The notes under the pieces are model-generated. The model saw only the letters and a list, made by a program, of their open reading frames with translations, made no database searches and was not told where the DNA came from. A DNA stretch of 64,000 nt from Akebia trifoliata (lineage: Eukaryota; Streptophyta; Magnoliopsida; Ranunculales; Lardizabalaceae). The stretch's first letter is position 1; every line of letters begins with the position of its first letter. This document shows positions 57,136 through 64,000 of this stretch, piece by piece. The stretch spans positions 17,160,248 to 17,224,247 of the forward strand of contig CM030710.1 in the NCBI GenBank assembly GCA_017979445.1. Direction: 5' to 3'. Position numbers and translations under genes: made by a program.

Positions 57136-57215
57136 CTGCTAAATCACCAGCAATAAAGAGATTGGACAGCGCTGGTTTCCTAGTAGCAGCTCTCATAATC
57201 AAGCTCTCTCCCTCT
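57136..57215 (-). mobile_element. Possible older copia RNase H tail at the insertion site
   Basis: On the - strand the bases just before the insertion read through ATRKPALSNLFIAGDLA, and the frame resumes on the far side of the element (below 51627) with residues resembling the common copia 'LADMLTKSF' tail. This suggests that the young element landed in an old copia relic. Only a few residues support it. Confidence 0.3.
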
Positions 57216-58307
57216 CATTTTGAATCTCTTTCAATACTCATTGCATTGTAATCAAGAATATACTCAATACACTACAATATGAATTATATGCTAAATGTGT
57301 GTCATTCATTGTAATCTATGCCATAAGTTTTACTCTAAGAACATGAAATTAAGGTCAGGATTGGAATATGATAACAAGGGACTGTAAACAAGTCAAGTGA
57401 GCCTTGGTTGTTGTGGAAAGGGAACAAGTTATCAAGTGTTTTTGACTTTCAATGTTACAAATGAACAATAAGGACCTTAAGCATATCTCAAACTCATAAA
57501 TCAGATATAAAGTGCTTAATTAAAGATCTTTGTTCCCAATAACCCATCCAATCCTATCTTGTCATCTTCCATGCTGATGGTGCCTTAACATATCGAAATA
57601 AGTAAGTTTCCCTCAAAATTGTGAAATTATATCAATGTATTAACCAACCAATGTATAATAACATGTCCAATTCCATTGCTGGTATTGATCCTTGGCTGCA
57701 AACACAAACTATGTCCCATATATGACTGGTAAAATCTGATTAGCAAAAAAACCCATATATTTGACACCTAAAGCTTGCTTGTGAGAACATAAATTAATAA
57801 TGGGGATGTACCATAACTACCACTGCCACCATCGCTGTCATATTCACAATCACCATCAATGTCACCATAACCATCACCATCACACCACCATCATTGTTAC
57901 CCCTCCACCACCACCACCACAACAGCCACCACCATCTCCCGACATTTCCAAAACAGATTTAACAATTAGCATTCAAAGTTACCAAATCGCTAAAGATTAA
58001 ATGGATGCCAATTTATCCATCTTTAGATATTAACAAACATGTTTGGAAAAAAAGGGCTGACCAACATACAACCCACAACTACCACATGTTTTAGATTTCT
58101 ATGCTATTTCTTGGGCCATTGGCTTGGAATGTTAGATTCTGGTTATGGAAACTGATTGCTTGAATCTAGAATCTTTGGCTAAAAATTGTTTTGGGGAATT
58201 GATTTGAAATCTTGAATCACAATCCCCTCTCACCATCCCAATTTCTACCAATTCCGATATGGAATATTATATACCCAATTGCAGAAAAAAGAACAAATTC
58301 AAAAATC

Positions 58308-58341
<34 letters not shown>

Positions 58342-58510
58342 GTTTTGCTTATGTGAGAATCACTTTTATTATCTCTATCAATTGTAACATCATGGACAAG
58401 AATCAGATTCTAAAATTTGAACGAAATGTATCCATTTTGTCATCTAGGATGGATTCCATGTTCTAATATAATAATATAAATGTTGGATTCTTAACTACAT
58501 ACATTTACAC
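57216..58510. other. Gene-free interval with microsatellites
   Basis: Contains an imperfect CAY/CCA trinucleotide run at about 57815-57935 that makes a His/Pro-rich false frame, and a clean (ATT)n run at 58309-58350. No exon recognised. Confidence 0.55.
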
Positions 58511-58513
58511 CCG

Positions 58514-58711
58514 TTTGCGACCATATGGGGCATTTGGTTAGAAAGAAATGCTAGAACTTTTCAAGAAAAGGCGAAATCGGCACAAGAGTTGACAAGATCA
58601 ATTCTCGAGCTCTTATTCTTTTGCTACAAAATCTTTACAGAGTTTAGAGAGGTCTTTCTCAAGGACTTTTTGTCCTGTTGGGAGGTCATTTGTAGCATTG
58701 AGATGCCTTAG
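58514..58711 (+). mobile_element. LINE ORF2 C-terminal scrap
   Basis: 65 codons to TAG at 58709-58711, beginning FATIWGIWLERNARTFQEKA. The W-x-x-W-x-E-R-N-x-R-x-F pattern follows the zf-RVT region at the end of plant LINE ORF2 (compare LWKERNRQIFEE in the 14-17 kb element). No RT is attached, so this is an isolated 3' piece. Confidence 0.65.
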
Positions 58712-58783
58712 TGGTTTGTTGGTAAAAGACAGATGTAAAAAAGGGAATTCTAACTGCCTATCTGACCTATGGTATTTGGTATT

Positions 58784-59173
58784 TGTTGCTGCTTATGAAG
58801 ACAAAGTACAGAACTCTCACCCGTGAGCTTTGCATGTGACACATCAAGACTTGTTATAATCAGTGCCTTTCACAAAGACACGTCAAGACTTGCTATAAAG
58901 TTGCTTATGAAACTATTTCAATATCATTGTATCTATGTCTACTTTCAAAGCATGTAGAATCAACTTAAGGGATGAGATGTTGCTGCTTATGAAGACACAG
59001 TACAGAACTCTCACCTGTGAGCTTTGCATGTGACACATCAAGACTTGTTATAATCAGTGCCTTTCACAAAGACACATCAAGACTTGTTATAAGGTTGCTT
59101 ATGAAGCTATTTCCATATCATTGTATCTATGTCTACTTTCAAGGCATGTAGAATCAACCTAAGGGATGAGATG
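58784..59173. repeat. 195-bp direct tandem duplication
   Basis: Unit 1 (58784-58978) and unit 2 (58979-59173) both run GTTGCTGCTTATGAAGACA... to ...AAGGGATGAGAT with few differences. Each unit itself contains a shorter repeat, GACACRTCAAGACTTGYTAT. No coding sequence. Confidence 0.88.
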
Positions 59174-60140
59174 AATCATTTCTCTGACCAATGGTTATAA
59201 ATTATGTAGAACCACACGACAAAGACATCTAGCTATAAATTATGTGAAAAGGGCAGAGAAATGGACAATAGATTAACAGCCCTCACTTCCTACAATACTC
59301 AACGCTCCTTATCTCCCATACCTCTTTCTACCATCTCTCACCATTCTTACAACCACCTCCTGTACCACCTTGCACAATCAAGCACCCCTTCCCCTTACCC
59401 CCCTCTTTCCATCAAAACTACCCCACTCATTTCCATTCTTTTTTATAAAATGAGATAACCATCAATGATGAAATTGGGGCTAGAACTTTTGAGCTGGAAC
59501 TTAAAGAACTAAGGAAAGAAAAAATATTTGAAAAATAGAGTAAGAACATTTTTCTCTATAGCAATCTTTCTCCCTAGCAACTTCTCATCCATTCCCTTCA
59601 TATTCCCAAGACTCACAATGTATATGTGCAAATCTGAGCCAAACAACACTCTCCTCTTTTTTTTATTCTTCAAAATTTAAAAAAAAATGAGCGCAAAATA
59701 ATAGGAGCAACAGGGGAAGGAAGGACTTGGACTCATTGGTTTTGGTATTCTTGAAGGGTATAATATTTGCCCAAAGCTCATCACCCACAGGTAATGTGTA
59801 ATCAACATTCTTTGTGTACTTTTTGTGTTAGTGCATTTTTTAAACCTAAAAAGGCCAAGAAAATACTAAGTGTGGATAATCATGGATGGTTAGAAGTTTT
59901 ATTTGATCAGATGAACTGGTCAAATTAAGGTTGAAAATGGGGGGAAGAACCAGCCCTGCTCAACGTTTTTTTAGGGGCACTCACAGAACCACGTGTTCTG
60001 CGTTAAAGTAGGGAAGATGATGGTGGATTGACTCAACCAAATATCTGCTTGTAGGGTAAAATTAAGCCATTGTATTTGAGTATGAGGGTTGAAATCTTAA
60101 TGAATTTTAACCATGGTTTTGGATATATGTATGTATGTAT
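59174..60140. other. Gene-free interval
   Basis: A pyrimidine-rich stretch at 59280-59460 gives a Ser/Pro/His-rich false frame. A (GTAT)n run lies at about 60127-60143, immediately before the next tandem duplication. No exon recognised. Confidence 0.5.
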
Positions 60141-60642
60141 GTATTCTCCAATATTTAGACCTTCAGCAAAACGTTGCTCTATAATGACAAGTGCAGTTCA
60201 TGGCAATGGATGTGGTGCAAGCAAGAGAACTGTGAATGTATCTTAGCATAAGAAATCTAGAAAACTGTAGTCCACATAAGCTTTTCATAGATGGAAACTA
60301 AAAGCAATCAAAACTGACCAAATAAGTTTGAATAATAAAAGAAACTAACATTTATGTGAGTCATAAATTAATTGTTCTAATTCCCAGTATTAGCTAAACT
60401 AAAATGCATAGGCAAAATTCTGATAGATAATCAAGCATAGTATAGTATCCACCCTCCTAGGCATAAGGAAATAAGAAAACCTCTGCAATATCAAGAACTA
60501 GAAATCAAATTAAAAAATCGGCAAAAGCAACCAAGTGAGATCAAAGTTTTAGGGAAAAAAAAAAAAAGGTAAATGAAACAAAATAGTGAAAATAATTTCA
60601 AGCCTCAATATTGTATTCCCCCTTACCCATTCACTCTACCAC

Positions 60643-60740
60643 ACTGGCCAGGGCAAGATGAGATGGAAGCCAATCACCTACCACCACCAAACTACTCTTC
60701 AATGTGGGCATTGAGTTTGTGATCCTGGGGAGTGCCGACG
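60643..60740 (-). pseudogene. RPS8: RPS8 exon, damaged copy
   Basis: Aligned with the 61261-61358 copy, but an in-frame TAG replaces the Gln of EEQFG and further changes disrupt the frame after VVVGD. It lies in unit 1 of the tandem duplication. Confidence 0.65.
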
Positions 60741-61260
60741 CTTCTAAAGTGGTGCAAGCAAGAGAGCAGTGAATGTATTCTCCAATATTTAGACCTTCAG
60801 CAAAACGTTGCTCTATAATGACAAGAAAGTGCAGTTCATGGCAATGGATGTGGTGCAAGCAAGAGAGCTGTGAATGTATCTTAGCATAAGAGATCTAGAA
60901 AACAGTAGTCCACATAAGCTTTTCATAGATGGAAAATACAAGCAACCAAAACTGACCAGATAAGTTTGAATAATAAAAAAAACTAACATTTAGGTGAGTC
61001 ATAAATTAATTATTATAATTCCCAGTATTAGCTAAACTAAGATGCATAGGCAAAATTCTGATAGATAATCAAGCATAGTATAGTATCCTCCCTCCTAGGC
61101 ATAAGAAAATAAGAAAACCTTTGCAATATCAAGAACTAGAAATCAAATTAAAAAATCGGCAAAAGCAACCAAGTGAGATCAAAGTTTTAGGGAAAAAAAA
61201 AGGTAAATGAAACGAAACAGTGAAAATAATTTCAAGCCTCAATGTTGTTTTCTCTCTTAC

Positions 61261-61358
61261 CCATCAGCTCTACCACACTGGCCGGGGCGAGATGAGATGC
61301 AAGCCAAGAACCTACCAACACCAAACTGCTCTTCAATGTGGGCACCGAGTTTGTGATC
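61261..61358 (-). pseudogene. RPS8: RPS8 (40S ribosomal protein S8), single exon, splice sites intact
   Basis: A 98-base exon between CTCACCAG and GTAAGAG reads [33 protein letters not shown]. This is the strongly conserved C-terminal segment of eukaryotic eS8, which is part of the small ribosomal subunit. Other exons are absent on both sides, so it is a displaced exon. Retained splice sites show that it derives from genomic DNA and not from a processed transcript, which is unusual because ribosomal protein pseudogenes are often intronless. Confidence 0.75.
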
Positions 61359-61385
61359 CTGGTGAGTGCCGACACTTCTAAAGTT

Positions 61386-63325
61386 TCCTAACCACATGGT
61401 TGAAATAATAAAATGATCAAAATCACTGACAAGTTCATCACACAAACATTTTTTTTCTCATTAGATACAAAAGTAGGCACATGGTGGCACACTTAATAAT
61501 CCACACGCATGTGTGCAACACACAAGGACTATAAAAATATATCAACTAAAAGATTGATATCGAAACAAGATATAAAACCTTAATGCAAATAAATACTCTC
61601 TCCCAGTGTTCGTATACCTTATTAAATAAGCAATGGATATAATTCTCAAGTTCTGACAACTCTATGTGAACCAAATCAATGGATGAAGCAATACCCCCAC
61701 AACATTAAAAATCTAAACTACAAACTCTCTCTCTACGAGTCCTCCAATTGGGAATATCAAGCTATAATTCTTAAAAGAAATAGGAAAGAAATAGGAAAGA
61801 AAAGCAAACTAGGCCCATAATAAAGCCATCTATTCAATCAATTGGAAAGTGAGGTTACGAGAAGAGAGAACCTAAGTTAAAAGGATAAGCATCACATTTC
61901 CACCCAGAGGCTTTGAGGGGCCCTTGTCCTATTGTTGAGTGTCACCATTAATGGATATCTGTCTGTCTTCTTGGAACTCTTGTGCTTTGTTTTATTTTTA
62001 TAGAACCTAAAAGTTTTAAGGACACACTACACTAGAAACCATGCCTAGACCACTAACAACGTTGCATCAATAATGATGACACCGTACCAATGGGGTACTT
62101 AAGGGCTAGAAGCACAACGATGAACTAGGTTAGAAACTACAACTAGACCAAGAACTTACAATGTTTTATTAATTATGATGGTATTTTGAACCTCAATCAC
62201 AAACATAAGAAACTTACAATATGAAGTAAACAACCAAAAATATATCAAGCCACCATTTTAATAAAAGGTATTTAAATATTCTAAATTACAATCTAATAAT
62301 AATGTGTTTAAGAAAGGACATTTTCAGTTTATATAACAAGAGTAGTGTATGGAACGGAACATGTCATTTTCTACTTCAACTTCATCATCAATCCTTTGTA
62401 AAATCTTTAGTTCACCAACAAAAATTGCAAAATAAGCAGGAAAAATAAAATTCTTGGATTGCACTTTCATAAACAAACTAGATTGACATTTGCATTACTA
62501 AACAAAAATCAGATATAGAAACAACAATGGAGTAAATAATTCAAAAAATTCATTAAACTCAATCAAGACTAAATGTCATTTTATTCCAAATGGAAAAATT
62601 TTATTGAATTGTAATCTCATGGTAGAACTAGATATCAGAATTCTTAATAATATTTTCTTGCAATCTTAATGCAAGAAAAGAATAAAAGAAACCCAATTCT
62701 CAGCCCTATTAATTTACATTTTCATTGATGAGTTTACTTGTTTTTCATCATAATCTCTATTGGCATACTTAGTTCGCCAAGCCAAAAAAACACAAAAGAA
62801 ACCTTGGGGGTTATATAAATAAAATTGAATGAATCATGTTCATTCAATTCTATCACTAAATGAAAGTGAACAAATTCGAAAGCCATAACCTACCCACCTA
62901 AATTTATCTATTGGTAGGGTTTTCTACAATGCAAAAGATTTTCATAGAATGAATACCCTGTTCATTTTTTTCATAATTTTACATAATCAATTTGGCTATG
63001 AACTCCAAAATTAGAAACCTTCTTCCCTTTGAGAAGAGAAGATCCACATATCAAATCAAATTTTCTAGTAAAATTGATGAATCCAATTCAAATCCAATTG
63101 AATCTATGACACTCAACCAAAATGAGATGAATATAAACAGTGGGTGATAAAATAGAAACAAAAGAAAAAAAAATTATGGAAAAATAATAAACTAAAAAAT
63201 ATAGAAAAAAAAAACCACCTCGGAGCTTAGTTCGTAGGGTTTTTTTACCAAAGCACCTTAGGGTTTTTGAGATCAACGATTAGACACAATTCTTAGGATA
63301 CTTGAGATCTGGAGTGGTTCCTTCG
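61386..63325. other. Gene-free interval
   Basis: AT-rich with only short motif-less open frames on either strand. Nothing supported. Confidence 0.5.
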
Positions 63326-63601
63326 GTGGGGATCTATGATGAGAAGATCATCCAAAAAAAAAAGTCCAGTTTGAAACTTCTAACCCCATCAAAAGTGATT
63401 TAGAATGTGGACCGTCAACTTTTTACCAATAATTTGTAAACCACTTTTAATGGACTTCGAAGTTTCAGATTGAGATGATTTTTTGTGAGGATGATCTTCT
63501 CATCATAGAAACCATCCTCACACAAAATCAGCTTAGTCTGAAATTTCTAACCCATATTTTGAAAAAACATTGTTTTTACATATGTCCCATGATCCGACCC
63601 C
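63326..63601. mobile_element. Foldback MITE, left-truncated copy
   Basis: Shares the right end (CATATGTCCCATGATCCGAC, followed by CCC and TTATATATA) and interior foldback blocks with the 45.6 kb copy. The left terminal repeat is missing; the match begins at about GGGGATCTATGATGAG. Confidence 0.72.
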
Positions 63602-64000
63602 ATTTATATATAAGATACAAAAAATACGAAACCATCGATCAATTTATGAAGGATAATTTGAAAGGGGCAGTTAAAAAACCTGTTACAAAGGAAATGAAAT
63701 TTACCAACATCCATGAATCACAAAAACTTAAAATTAACACGAATGGATTTAAGATAGTAACAACTCCTCATGGTGACTATATAACTTTCTCATAGAATTG
63801 AGCAGAAATAAGTGGAAAACTACAATCCCATTGCGTGATACTTTGTGGGTGCTAAATTCCTTCAAACTAATTTTGAATAGGAATTTCTGATTACAATGAT
63901 TTTCAATTATATTGCAATGAAGAGAAAAGTCTCAATGTATTTTTGATCATTAATTTGCCAAGAGTTTGAAGAGTAACAACGTGAAAAAAGCTCATATTCG
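63330..64000. repeat. Duplicated block, copy 2 (partner 45650-46328)
   Basis: Runs to the window edge and probably beyond. It holds the same short unidentified open frame (63475-63795 in its longest form) with about half a dozen residue changes relative to copy 1. Confidence 0.8.

Larger units (their letters stand above)
60141..61385. repeat. 634-bp tandem duplication carrying an RPS8 exon
   Basis: Unit 1 from 60141 and unit 2 from 60775 share GTATTCTCCAATATTTAGAC through TCAAAACTGACC..., an A-tract and the RPS8-like exon. The copies differ by substitutions and small indels. A further scrap of the unit start (GGTGCAAGCAAGAGAGCAGT) sits at the junction near 60752. Confidence 0.88.

Noticed and set aside
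57800..58000. His/Pro-rich 66-codon frame
   Set aside because: Translation of a CAY/CCA trinucleotide microsatellite.

Overview
This is plant nuclear DNA, most likely from a woody or otherwise repeat-rich flowering plant. Genes have GT-AG introns up to 2.9 kb long. The proteins are plant types (NAC factor, TIO kinase, AHK5 receiver, VAMP72). Most of the window is transposon-derived. The species cannot be named from sequence alone.

Only two host genes look intact. On the + strand, 431-7472 holds the last six exons of an amidase-signature enzyme; its N-terminus lies off the left edge. Its introns hold foldback MITEs, a SINE and LTR-element debris. On the - strand, 23530-24658 is a complete three-exon NAC transcription factor of about 300 aa.

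Layout: 7.5-14.1 kb is intergenic with an LTR-element relic and a degenerate AT-rich array. 14.2-17.3 kb is a frameshifted L1-type LINE. 17.3-21.5 kb is mostly empty, with faint exon-like traces. 21.5-24.9 kb is the NAC gene with a repeated 3' flank carrying a SINE. 26.4-34.8 kb is a cluster of gene fragments all on the - strand: RecA-like, AHK5 receiver, SRP receptor alpha, RFI2-like RING, TIO C-terminus and VAMP72 C-terminus. Several keep introns with correct splice sites and phase, as expected for DNA-level capture by a transposon. 35.1-45.0 kb holds three further copies (B, C, D) of the NAC 3' end and flank. A dead copia fragment lies between B and C, and C and D form a large inverted repeat. 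45.0-46.3 kb has an NDR kinase exon, an AT microsatellite, a MITE and a block duplicated at 63.3-64.0 kb. 48.5-50.5 kb is a LINE ORF1 ending in poly(A) without ORF2. 51.6-57.1 kb is a young complete Ty1/copia element (- strand) with identical 116-bp LTRs and a 5-bp target duplication, but a frame-broken polyprotein. 57.1-63.3 kb holds a LINE tail, tandem duplications and a duplicated RPS8 exon.

The most interesting signal is the multi-gene fragment cluster: at least six unrelated genes represented in about 8 kb in one orientation, next to a CACTA-like end. Second is the repeated amplification of the NAC 3' end with its flank, in which SINE-filled and SINE-empty sites sit side by side.
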